A DNA stretch of 40,884 bases from a virus. A program made the translations under genes and the position numbers. Every line of letters begins with the position of its first letter. Position 1 is the stretch's first letter. Shown here piece after piece: positions 13,403-19,774 of the stretch. Location: positions 1 through 40,884 of IMG/VR virus record IMGVR_UViG_3300013131_000097, one strand, 5' to 3'. Under the pieces are notes generated by a model that did no database searches, was not told where the DNA came from, and saw nothing but the letters and a program-made list of their open reading frames with translations.

Positions 13403-13603
13403 TTATTTTCTTAAAGTTAAAATTTTACTTACTGTGCCACCACAAATGAATGCGTATAACATAAAGATTACACCTGCGGATATCTTGTATCCAATATGCA
13501 AATTTGATGCAAATAACATGGCTACTACATCACTAACTAATAGTATCGATACTAATAGCAATGTCATATAAATTACTTTTTCTGCGCTTCTTCTATTTCC
13601 CAT
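13403..13603 (-). CDS. Two-TM small membrane protein
   Basis: 66 residues from MGNRRSAEKVIYMTLLLVSI. Two hydrophobic segments (YMTLLLVSILLVSDVVAMLF and SAGVIFMLYAFICGGTV) separated by a short loop. The chosen ATG overlaps the preceding stop by 11 nt; a longer frame from 13648 overlaps that gene more. Function unknown. Confidence 0.7.
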   Translation of the reverse strand: MGNRRSAEKVIYMTLLLVSILLVSDVVAMLFASNLHIGYKISAGVIFMLYAFICGGTVSKILTLRK

Positions 13604-13892
13604 AACTGTATGATTTTGTATTTTTAATTCCACAACCTTCTCTAGCAAATTGATCTAATGAACGCTTACCACATACGCAACTATGACTATTTTCATCAAA
13701 CATACAGTTTTTAAATGCAGATTTCTTGTTTTGAATAAAAACATGCACTTCCGAATCTAAATCATTGGAATACCCATCGGGATACACCGTACGAACTATA
13801 CGCATAGGACGCATCGGTACAGGCTTTTTGCATAATAAACCTATACTACGCATTGATCTCAATACTAGTAATTTTAAATTTCTTTTTTTCAT
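13593..13892 (-). CDS. Unknown Cys-containing basic protein
   Basis: 99 residues. Basic N-terminus (MKKRNLKLLVLRSMRSIGLL). The C-terminal region has HSCVCGKRSLDQFAREGCG, possibly a metal site. First gene behind the class B promoter at 13908-13938, with leader AAAATAAAGAGTT. Confidence 0.72.
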   Translation of the reverse strand: MKKRNLKLLVLRSMRSIGLLCKKPVPMRPMRIVRTVYPDGYSNDLDSEVHVFIQNKKSAFKNCMFDENSHSCVCGKRSLDQFAREGCGIKNTKSYSYGK

Positions 13893-13907
13893 AACTCTTT
13901 ATTTTCT

Positions 13908-13938
13908 ATAATATAGTAAAAAAGGGCCTGGAATCCAA
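13908..13938 (-). promoter_or_regulatory. Class B promoter inside a terminator
   Basis: Minus strand GCTTGGATTCC, 20 nt, TATATTAT. The TTGGAT box forms part of the stem-loop of the terminator at 13918-13942, so ending one transcript and starting the next use the same bases. Confidence 0.75.
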
Positions 13939-13942
13939 GCCC
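13918..13942 (-). terminator. Intrinsic terminator after 13967-14374
   Basis: Minus RNA GGGCUUGG-AUU-CCAGGCCC (8 bp with one U-G) followed by six Us. On the plus strand the U-G pair would be C-A, so it acts for minus transcripts. Confidence 0.85.
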
Positions 13943-13966
13943 TAAACACACAAAACTTAAGTTATT

Positions 13967-14374
13967 TTATCCTTTAATTAATTTTTTAGAACCCATCATA
14001 TCAAAATAGGTATCAATAGCTTTGTCAATTCGTGAATCAGTATATCGCTTTGCATTTTCATTCAACTCGGCGCCAATGCGATGCAACTCATCGATAGCTT
14101 GATCTGTTTCTTTTCGAGTCTTATCAATTTGATTCATAATGGTTTTTTCAACCATCGTTACGTCTCGTCCTGCAGCTTCAAATTGTCGCCAAATTGATTC
14201 ATGTTCGGATTGCATGTTGCGATATATGTTATCTGTATCACGTTCTAACCTCAGGGTTAAATCGTTTAGTTGTTTGTTTAGTTTTACAATCTTAAGCAAA
14301 CCTACAACAATTACTGATAGCATTGCTACCAAAACAATCGTAAGCATACCTAAAACATATGCTGTTACTTCCAT
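13967..14374 (-). CDS. Membrane-anchored coiled-coil protein
   Basis: 135 residues. Residues about 5-30 (AYVLGMLTIVLVAMLSVIVV and on) form one membrane segment; the rest is a long charged coiled coil (QLNDLTLRLERDTDNIYRNM, KTRKETDQAIDELHRIGAEL). Membrane-anchored periplasmic coils occur among spanins and tail-associated proteins, but no motif decides this. It is last in its operon, directly before a terminator. Confidence 0.75.
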   Translation of the reverse strand: MEVTAYVLGMLTIVLVAMLSVIVVGLLKIVKLNKQLNDLTLRLERDTDNIYRNMQSEHESIWRQFEAAGRDVTMVEKTIMNQIDKTRKETDQAIDELHRIGAELNENAKRYTDSRIDKAIDTYFDMMGSKKLIKG

Positions 14375-14404
14375 AATTTTACCTTTCTTTTTGTTTTGTG
14401 TGTT

Positions 14405-14644
14405 TTATTTTATTTTGTGATATGCTCTTTCAATTGGTATTCTAAGTTCAACAGTATCCTTCAAGTATATGATTTCTTTAGGAACATATATGCAGTGTCG
14501 TTTATTATCAAATTCTACATGTTCGTGCCATTGTGACACAATGATAGAATCATTAAATGGAATTTGGTATACTGAATATGCATCACACGTTGATTTTGAT
14601 TTACAGGCAACCAATAATGGTAACAATAATAGTAACTTTCTCAT
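14405..14644 (-). CDS. Small lipoprotein
   Basis: 79 residues. MRKLLLLLPLLVACKSKSTC has a basic start, a leucine-rich core and a lipobox LVAC, so it should be cleaved before Cys14 and lipidated. The mature part (about 65 residues) is strand-rich and unknown. Phage lipoproteins may act in superinfection exclusion or as outer-membrane spanins; neither is shown here. Confidence 0.8.
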   Translation of the reverse strand: MRKLLLLLPLLVACKSKSTCDAYSVYQIPFNDSIIVSQWHEHVEFDNKRHCIYVPKEIIYLKDTVELRIPIERAYHKIK

Positions 14645-15117
14645 TATAAATATTTTTTTCTTAATATTAAATCGTAATAATTGATTGTTTCTTCTTCATC
14701 TTTTGAATGTCTAGTCCAAACATTTGGAAATTCCTGTTTACATTGCTCAATACGCTCTGCTTTTGATTTTGTTTTATCAGTACAATATTCATAATATATC
14801 CATGACTCCCAATAATGGTCTTGTTCGGGTGCATTCCATATAATTGCTATTTGGTATCCAAAAAATACAAATGACCAAATAGGTGCCCATTCAAAACGAA
14901 TATCTTTAGCTGTCCATTTTGTTTTCCATCCTAAACCAACAATATCAAATCCAATACGTTTAGGAACAAATTCTGACCATCCTGGTTTTGTTTTGGATCT
15001 AACTGTTTTACGTGGATAGAAATATGGTGTGCCAATAGCTATTTTTCCAATATAAAACCTTGGCGTAAGTGGTTTAAATGGAGAAAAATACGTTTTTAAA
15101 TATCTAAAATCTTTCAT
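14644..15117 (-). CDS. Unknown aromatic-rich protein
   Basis: 157 residues rich in Trp, Tyr and Phe (KTKWTAKDIRFEWAPIWSFV, FFGYQIAIIWN). The FEWAPIWSFVFFGYQIAI stretch is hydrophobic and might touch membrane. I recall similar proteins in Bacteroidota phages but cannot name a family. It is packed end to end with genes on both sides. Confidence 0.75.
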   Translation of the reverse strand: MKDFRYLKTYFSPFKPLTPRFYIGKIAIGTPYFYPRKTVRSKTKPGWSEFVPKRIGFDIVGLGWKTKWTAKDIRFEWAPIWSFVFFGYQIAIIWNAPEQDHYWESWIYYEYCTDKTKSKAERIEQCKQEFPNVWTRHSKDEEETINYYDLILRKKYL

Positions 15118-15440
15118 AGTTTAAATAATTCGTAGTTACTATTTTGTGTTTTAAATTTAATGTAGTCTTCTCTTTGCTCTACAATTTCAGTTACAGCCGT
15201 AGTTTGCCAAGTAAAGAAATCATTGAATGGAGACATTAACAATGATCTGCCTTCGGCGGGGTCTGTGTGCTTATCTCTGAAACGTCCTTCTTCATTCCAT
15301 TCCAGCCACATAACATCAACTGAGTGTTTTGTTAACCCATCTCGTTCTCTAACAAGTTTCCAATTTGGTTTACCTTGTGTCAACAGTTCAGCTAAGTCTT
15401 CTAGCTGTACGGGCAGTTTAGTTTGTTTTAGTTTACTCAT
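15114..15440 (-). CDS. Unknown protein, 108 residues
   Basis: Helical start (KLPVQLEDLAELLTQGKPNW) and a middle like GLTKHSVDVMWLEWNEEGRF. No family recognised. Overlaps both neighbours by a few bases. Confidence 0.72.
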   Translation of the reverse strand: MSKLKQTKLPVQLEDLAELLTQGKPNWKLVRERDGLTKHSVDVMWLEWNEEGRFRDKHTDPAEGRSLLMSPFNDFFTWQTTAVTEIVEQREDYIKFKTQNSNYELFKL

Positions 15441-15732
15441 TTGTTGTCCAGTTTAAATCTGAAAATTTTAAGCCCCACATTAGTCCAATCATTGCCATTT
15501 GACGCTCTGCATACTTTGCATAGTATCTGAAATTCTTCATGAGATATTTTTTACCCCATTTCTTCCACTCATCATATTGAGCTTCAGTCATTGTCCATTC
15601 TTGAAACCAATTATCCTTACGATCCTTTACATCATCATAAGTAACTGCATGTCCTGCAATTTCAAACATTTTGTTAATCATATCCGGAACTAAGTTTTGC
15701 TCCTTCTCATAACGTGTCATTCTCTTTTTCAT
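15433..15732 (-). CDS. Unknown basic aromatic protein
   Basis: 99 residues from MKKRMTRYEKEQNLV; the ATG follows AAAGAAAAAGTT, while the longer frame from 15777 would run into the previous gene and promoter. C-terminal half rich in Trp, Tyr and Lys (DEWKKWGKKYLMKNFRYYAK). No family recognised. Confidence 0.72.
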   Translation of the reverse strand: MKKRMTRYEKEQNLVPDMINKMFEIAGHAVTYDDVKDRKDNWFQEWTMTEAQYDEWKKWGKKYLMKNFRYYAKYAERQMAMIGLMWGLKFSDLNWTTNE

Positions 15733-15742
15733 AACTTTTTCT

Positions 15743-15773
15743 TTAATATAAAAAATATGTTTTAATTTTACAA
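15743..15773 (-). promoter_or_regulatory. Possible class B promoter for 15433-15732
   Basis: Minus strand GGTTGTAAAATT then TATATTAA with the exact 20-nt spacing. The upstream box overlaps the last codons of the phosphoesterase gene and lacks GGAT, so it is weaker than most. Confidence 0.5.
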
Positions 15774-16484
15774 CCATTTAATTTCATTTGTTACATTGTT
15801 CCATTCCATTGTTAATGGCTCATTCTCATACTGATATTGTTCATTGAGAATACTTGCATTAATGAAATGTGTATGTCCATTAAAATAATATCCTGCTGAT
15901 CCATGAATGTGTCCAAATACGTGTATCTTGGGACGAAATTCATCAACACGATGACGTAGCATTTCACAACCTACTCGCACACTTTGTCCTCCAGGAATAT
16001 CCAAATATCCAAATGCAGGCCCATGTGTGATTAAGATGTCAGTGTTATCAGGTATTGCATCCCAACGAGCTTTCATGGCTTCACCATTACGGGGTAAATT
16101 GAATGCCCAATTATGAAATTCCGGCTGCCATGGCGAACCATAAATACGAATATTGTCTTCTGGATATTCTCCGTTAGGTCCATCATTGTAATCAACCCAA
16201 TCTTCGTCTTGCAGATAGTCTATTGTTTTATATTCATCCAGAATCATTTTTCTCCAATCAGCATCATGTTCAAACAAACGATCATGATTACCTGCAATGA
16301 ATATTTTGTTCTTGTAGTTATTTATTCCTTCAAACCAATCTAAGAAATCTGTAGCTTCATATTCATATCGGCCCGAATTCATAAAGTCTCCGGCATGAAT
16401 AAGAATATCACCACCTGGTAAATCCTTTTCACAATAACGATGTTTGGTATGTGTATCCGATATAAATGTTAATACAAGCTTCAT
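15768..16484 (-). CDS. Calcineurin-like metallophosphoesterase
   Basis: 238 residues. All hallmarks of the two-metal phosphoesterase fold are present: SDTHTKH near residue 9 (D-x-H), HAGDFMNSG near 30 (GD), AGNHDR near 63 (GNHD), ITHGPAFG near 150 (GP after H) and FGHIHG near 190 (GH-x-H). The substrate may be a nucleotide, nucleic acid or protein phosphate and cannot be told. It is the first gene after the RNA-gene region, behind its own class B promoter. Confidence 0.9.
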   Translation of the reverse strand: MKLVLTFISDTHTKHRYCEKDLPGGDILIHAGDFMNSGRYEYEATDFLDWFEGINNYKNKIFIAGNHDRLFEHDADWRKMILDEYKTIDYLQDEDWVDYNDGPNGEYPEDNIRIYGSPWQPEFHNWAFNLPRNGEAMKARWDAIPDNTDILITHGPAFGYLDIPGGQSVRVGCEMLRHRVDEFRPKIHVFGHIHGSAGYYFNGHTHFINASILNEQYQYENEPLTMEWNNVTNEIKWL

Positions 16485-16487
16485 AAT

Positions 16488-16518
16488 ATAATATATAAAA
16501 ATAATTCAACTATTCCAA
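16488..16518 (-). promoter_or_regulatory. Class B promoter for phosphoesterase
   Basis: Minus strand TGGTTGGAATAG, 20 nt between TTG and TATATTAT. It starts 5 nt after the U-run of the terminator at 16524-16569. Confidence 0.75.
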
Positions 16519-16523
16519 CCAGT

Positions 16524-16569
16524 AAAAAACCCTTAGCAGTTTCCGATGATCAGTCAGTCTTACTAAGGG
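16524..16569 (-). terminator. Terminator of structured RNA
   Basis: Minus strand CCCTTAG pairs with CTAAGGG across a 26-base loop that can fold further, then TTTTTT. It ends the RNA transcript from the tRNA region. Confidence 0.82.
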
Positions 16570-16853
16570 GCGATACTGGTTATAGGATTGTTCAGCGAGG
16601 ATGCGTCCATCACCATCTGAAGCAGGTTCCACTTCCCGGCACCAAGAAGGCCATACAAGTGAGCTGATCTTACGGTAAGCCCGATGGCACTGGGCCTATG
16701 GCTATCTCACCACAGGGGGGCAAAAGATCTACCCTGGTACGCTCGACCGTGGTCACCACAATCCAGAAGCGTGGTAGATACTAATATAAATATCTGAACT
16801 TGTAAAACCCATCTCCTATGAGGTAAGGAAACTCCATTCCATGTTTTTTGCGT
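16524..16853 (-). ncRNA. GC-rich structured RNA, family unknown
   Basis: No protein frame with local codon habits; GC content well above the surroundings. Minus-strand hairpins include GATG-GACG-CATC (16600-16611), GAAG/CTTC (16619-16635), GCCC/GGGC (16679-16695), CTTA/TAAG (16669-16679) and an enclosing GTGAG/CTCAC (16659-16710), with the terminator at the end. Large phage RNAs near tRNA genes are known (GOLLD and ROOL type, from memory), but length and motifs here do not let me assign one. RNase P and tmRNA signatures are absent. Confidence 0.6.
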
Positions 16854-16930
16854 AGTCAGGGTAGGATTCGAACCCACAATGAGCAACCTTTTTACGGGAC
16901 TCGGTACCATACCTCATTACGCTCCTGACT
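16854..16930 (-). tRNA. tRNA-like element, anticodon unresolved
   Basis: The 7-bp acceptor stem AGTCAGG / CCTGACT is perfect. The T-arm GTGGG-TTCGAAT-CCTAC is good, and the D-loop region has GAGGTA. The anticodon arm does not fold normally: around CCCGTAAAAAGG no 7-base loop with U33 closes with five pairs. It may be a degenerate tRNA, a tRNA with an unusual anticodon arm, or a tRNA-like domain of the neighbouring RNA. No CCA is encoded. Confidence 0.5.
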
Positions 16931-16935
16931 ATGTA

Positions 16936-17021
16936 ATTACAGATAATAAAGTGCCTGATCCATGTACTACCGTGGGCACTTTTAGTTTGATAAGTTACGC
17001 TTCATGGTCACTACCTGTAAT
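16936..17021 (-). other. Closed RNA stem between tRNA genes
   Basis: On the minus strand ATTACAG pairs with CTGTAAT at the ends of this stretch, and inside AAGTGCC pairs with GGCACTT. There is no TTCGA T-loop, so it is not a tRNA. It lies between tRNA-Glu and the tRNA-like element and could be a processed spacer or a separate structured RNA. Confidence 0.5.
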
Positions 17022-17025
17022 TTGT

Positions 17026-17096
17026 ATTCCCACGGAGAATCGAACTCCGATTTTTAGGATGAAAACCTAATGTCCTAACCGTTAGACGATGGGAAC
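17026..17096 (-). tRNA. tRNA-Glu (UUC)
   Basis: 71 nt without CCA. Acceptor GTTCCCA / TGGGAAT (one G-U), D-stem GTCT / GGAC, anticodon stem TTAGG / CCTAA around TTTTCAT, giving anticodon TTC, and T-arm CGGAG-TTCGATT-CTCCG. It would add capacity for GAA/GAG codons, which suits an AT-rich phage. Confidence 0.9.
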
Positions 17097-17100
17097 GTAT

Positions 17101-17256
17101 TTAACTCATCATCAAAATAAATTCTTCTCGTAACCTTGCTTCTTCTTCAGCATACATTACTAATTGGCAATCTTCCTGCGTACCTTGATATACAACTAGA
17201 GCTGTTGCTTCATCTATTACCTGATAAGTGTCGTTCATTAAATGTTCTACTGTCAT
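17101..17256 (-). CDS. Small unknown protein, 51 residues
   Basis: From MTVEHLMNDTYQVIDE; the ATG follows AAAATAAAGAG. The first 30 residues have a strand pattern (TYQVIDEATALVVYQGTQED) typical of small phage proteins; the rest is a charged helix. Its stop is 5 nt before tRNA-Glu, so mRNA and tRNA are probably on one transcript. Confidence 0.75.
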   Translation of the reverse strand: MTVEHLMNDTYQVIDEATALVVYQGTQEDCQLVMYAEEEARLREEFILMMS

Positions 17257-17274
17257 CTCTTTATTTTTATACTT

Positions 17275-17305
17275 TAAATATATAAAAAATAACAATACAA
17301 TCCAA
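17275..17305 (-). promoter_or_regulatory. Class B promoter for 17101-17256 and tRNA region
   Basis: Minus strand AGGTTGGATTGTATTG, 20 nt between TTG and TATATTTA. Probably drives the small gene, tRNA-Glu and the structured RNA to the terminator at 16524. Confidence 0.72.
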
Positions 17306-17308
17306 CCT

Positions 17309-17872
17309 TTATCGTAAAATTGTTACATGTCCATGAATCAATCTACGTTCATCTGTACCTAGAATGCCAAAGTCAATCACCCAAGTATAAACACCATCAT
17401 GTACATTCTGACCACTATAAGTTCCATCCCATCGAGCTTCAGCATCCCAACTTTCCCATATCAAATTACCCCATCGATTGAAAACAACTAGGTGAAAGTC
17501 TGCTGCTTCATAAGGCCCACTGAACACCGGCCCCCACGTGGTATTGTATTCATCTCCATTTGGTGTAAATGCGTTAGGTACCCAATATACCAATGGATCA
17601 CATTCTGTTACGGTAACTGTATATGTTTGTGGCACACTAGGACAACCTGCAGCAATTGCCGTTGCTGTAAGTGTATACGTACCCGGGCTGTCCCATGTAA
17701 TTGTTATTTCATCTCCGTAATAATACGATCCATCGCAATACCATTCTATGTTGCTAGCAATATCCGATGATGTTGAATAGTTAAAAGTCTTCGTATCGCC
17801 ACATATTTCCAAGGTCTGCTGCGTGATTGCGGCAAACGGCATCAAGAATGCTATGTATCGAAACAACTTCAT
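17309..17872 (-). CDS. Secreted protein with T9SS type B sorting domain
   Basis: 187 residues from MKLFRYIAFLMPFAAITQQT, a Sec signal peptide. Residues about 25-95 form a PKD-like domain (WYCDGSYYYGDEITITWDSP, GTYTLTATAIAAGCPS). From about 100 to the end is the gliding-motility-type C-terminal domain: VPNAFTPNGDEYN, FHLVVFNRWGNLIWES, WDGTYSGQNVHDGVYTWVID and HGHVTILR. In Bacteroidota this domain sends proteins through the type IX system to the cell surface. The start overlaps the stop of the upstream secreted-protein gene (TAATG). The longer frame from 17944 is rejected because it lacks the signal peptide start. Confidence 0.88.
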   Translation of the reverse strand: MKLFRYIAFLMPFAAITQQTLEICGDTKTFNYSTSSDIASNIEWYCDGSYYYGDEITITWDSPGTYTLTATAIAAGCPSVPQTYTVTVTECDPLVYWVPNAFTPNGDEYNTTWGPVFSGPYEAADFHLVVFNRWGNLIWESWDAEARWDGTYSGQNVHDGVYTWVIDFGILGTDERRLIHGHVTILR

Positions 17873-18429
17873 TAATTGTGCTGTATTGGGGATAATACCG
17901 GTGTTGGATTTACTGTGGCGCCTGTCACTGCAGTAAATGTACATCCACTTTGTGTATATGTATATGTTATCAATGAATTAGTTATACCGGGGCAGAATTG
18001 ATTGCCCGTTACTCCTGTTCCAGACCACACGCCACCCGCAGGTGTTGCTGCTAAAGTCACACATGGATCGTTAGCACAAAAAGGTCCTACCGGAGTTATG
18101 GTTGGCACTACCTGATAAATTAATACGTTAAGTGTTACTGGAGTTGCTGCACAGCCACTAGTGCTTGTAAATGCTACGGTAATTGCATTGTTAATCAGGC
18201 CTGCAGGACATGCTGACCAATTGACTTGTATTGAATTAGTTCCTTGACCTGATACTAAAGTAGCACATGGTGGGATCGTCCAAGTATATGTTCCTGTACC
18301 AGCAGATGGTACTTGATAAGTAGATAAGGCAGTTGTTTGATAACAGACTGTATCTGGGTTTGTTGTTGTTAATTGTGACCAAGTAATACTTGATATCAAC
18401 ATTGCGGCAATAAGTAATAATCTTTTCAT
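17872..18429 (-). CDS. Secreted PKD/Ig-like protein
   Basis: 185 residues. Signal peptide MKRLLLIAAMLISSITWSQL, then Thr/Gly/Pro-rich beta sequence with Ig-like cysteines (TVCYQTTALSTYQVPSAGTG, CATLVSGQGTNSIQVNWSAC, CANDPCVTLAATPAGGVWSG). This composition is typical of Bacteroidota surface adhesins and SprB-like repeats. It ends TPVLSPIQHN, close to the TPIVLGAIQHN end of the next protein. No sorting domain of its own, so it may associate with the type B protein encoded directly downstream. Confidence 0.82.
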   Translation of the reverse strand: MKRLLLIAAMLISSITWSQLTTTNPDTVCYQTTALSTYQVPSAGTGTYTWTIPPCATLVSGQGTNSIQVNWSACPAGLINNAITVAFTSTSGCAATPVTLNVLIYQVVPTITPVGPFCANDPCVTLAATPAGGVWSGTGVTGNQFCPGITNSLITYTYTQSGCTFTAVTGATVNPTPVLSPIQHN

Positions 18430-18438
18430 AGTTCTCCT

Positions 18439-19026
18439 TTAATTGTGTTGTATTGCCCCTAATACTATGGGCGTAGTGTTAATTGTTCCATTAAATACTG
18501 TGAATGGTGTTACTGCATCACACGTAGAGCTATTATAACTTCCCCATACACCATCCGAGCCAGGTGTTACTTGTAGCAATAGACTTTGTGGCGTACACAC
18601 ATTAGCTACTGTGAGTGTTATACAAAATGTCCATGTACATGATCCGGCATCTCCAAAGTCATTTCCTGCATTTCCGTCGTTATTCAAATCAAAGAAATAT
18701 CCAGGTCCTACTGTTGTTATAGGGGTTGTTGTTGAAGTTACAGATGTCATCCATATCCATTGTCCACCGGTGGCAGCGCCTCCACAATTTGCTGGAGCCG
18801 TTTGTGGTGTAACAGATGCCCAACCTGCACCTAATGTCAAATCAAATCCTTCGATCCAATTTGTTCCTGCCTGAGAATATCCCGTCATTGTGTAACATGC
18901 AGTTACAGTTTGACCAGGAAGATATGTTCCTGCAACAGGTGGAGGAGTTAATGTAAATGATTGAGTTCCGTTGCATTGTGAGAATGCATAACTCCAAAGT
19001 AACGATATGAATAAAATGAAGCGCAT
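18439..19026 (-). CDS. Secreted surface-type protein
   Basis: 195 residues. Signal peptide MRFILFISLLWSYAFSQ. The body is strand-rich (FTLTPPPVAGTYLPGQTVTA, ACYTMTGYSQAGTNWIEGFD, FFDLNNDGNAGNDFGDAGSC), with a possible Ca-binding DLNNDGNAGND. It ends TPIVLGAIQHN, shared with the 17872-18429 protein. It is first in a three-gene secreted set (10-nt gap to the next). Confidence 0.8.
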   Translation of the reverse strand: MRFILFISLLWSYAFSQCNGTQSFTLTPPPVAGTYLPGQTVTACYTMTGYSQAGTNWIEGFDLTLGAGWASVTPQTAPANCGGAATGGQWIWMTSVTSTTTPITTVGPGYFFDLNNDGNAGNDFGDAGSCTWTFCITLTVANVCTPQSLLLQVTPGSDGVWGSYNSSTCDAVTPFTVFNGTINTTPIVLGAIQHN

Positions 19027-19041
19027 ATACTAATAAATACC

Positions 19042-19368
19042 TTATATGATTTTTTCAACATATGTACACGTTTCGCCAGCATCAAATCCTTTTTCTAGAA
19101 GAAGTGGTAATGATGCGGGTTTGCACCATGCGTATGCTAACCATCCGGGATATTTGGTTTGTACATATTCCCAACGAGCATCCCACAACATTCTGAAGAT
19201 GCCTTTACGGCGATGTTCTTCATGTACCCAAGCATCTAAGAATTTAATCTTTTGATCTCGTTCTCGTTCCATATAGATATGTCCTACAATGTCTCCGCTA
19301 ACCATAGCGATCCACGTTTCTAACTGCTGAGCATTGCTTTTTAAATGTACTATTTTTACGTCTTCCAT
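19042..19368 (-). CDS. GNAT family N-acetyltransferase
   Basis: 108 residues, short for the family. Motif A is seen as LDAWVHEEHRRKGIFRMLWD, where the R-R-x-G-x region binds the acetyl-CoA pyrophosphate. IVGHIYMERERD before it is the usual strand. The C-terminus (LPLLLEKGFDAGETCTYVEK) matches motif B. Substrate unknown. Its start overlaps the thioesterase stop by one base, so the two acyl-CoA enzymes are coupled. Confidence 0.82.
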   Translation of the reverse strand: MEDVKIVHLKSNAQQLETWIAMVSGDIVGHIYMERERDQKIKFLDAWVHEEHRRKGIFRMLWDARWEYVQTKYPGWLAYAWCKPASLPLLLEKGFDAGETCTYVEKII

Positions 19369-19772
19369 TACTTTAATTCTGATAATAAACGATTGATTCT
19401 TGTAATAGACTTATCCTTTAAGGGCAATGGGGTGCCATCTTCATCAATATAAACAAATTTCATATGTGTTTGCAATACAACATATTGCTTACCAGTACGA
19501 ACATTATGAGCTCGAGCTTCTATGTATATAGTTACAGACGTTGTTCCTATAGCAGATGGTTTGCCAAATATTTTAAGAAGTTGTCCTTCTTTACTAGGTT
19601 TTTCGAATACACATTTATCAATGCTTACTGTAACCATTCGTGGCGTATCGCAAAGTTGCATTGCGTACGCAACTGCTGCAGCATCTAGCCAGCTGAGTAA
19701 TTTGCCTCCAAAAAGATTTCCATGGAATCCTAAATCTGATTTTTTAATCGGATGGGTTGTTAAATGTTCCAT
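19368..19772 (-). CDS. Acyl-CoA thioesterase, hotdog fold
   Basis: 134 residues. LGFHGNLFGGKLLSWLDAAA is the N-x-x-G-G ... W-(L/M)-D signature of YciA/cytosolic acyl-CoA hydrolases, and VTVSIDKCVFEKPSKEGQ and TSVTIYIEARAHNVRTGKQY follow the fold. It would hydrolyse acyl-CoA to free acid. As a phage auxiliary gene this could alter host lipid or CoA pools. It lies directly downstream of thyA with a 2-nt gap. Confidence 0.87.
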   Translation of the reverse strand: MEHLTTHPIKKSDLGFHGNLFGGKLLSWLDAAAVAYAMQLCDTPRMVTVSIDKCVFEKPSKEGQLLKIFGKPSAIGTTSVTIYIEARAHNVRTGKQYVVLQTHMKFVYIDEDGTPLPLKDKSITRINRLLSELK

Positions 19773-19774
19773 AA

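Noticed and set aside
16524-16853. tmRNA or RNase P RNA
   Set aside because: No tag-peptide frame, no tmRNA-type ends and no RNase P core motifs could be found.
16707-16910. Minus 67-residue frame over the tRNA-like element
   Set aside because: Reads through tRNA-like and structured RNA sequence; composition unlike phage proteins here.
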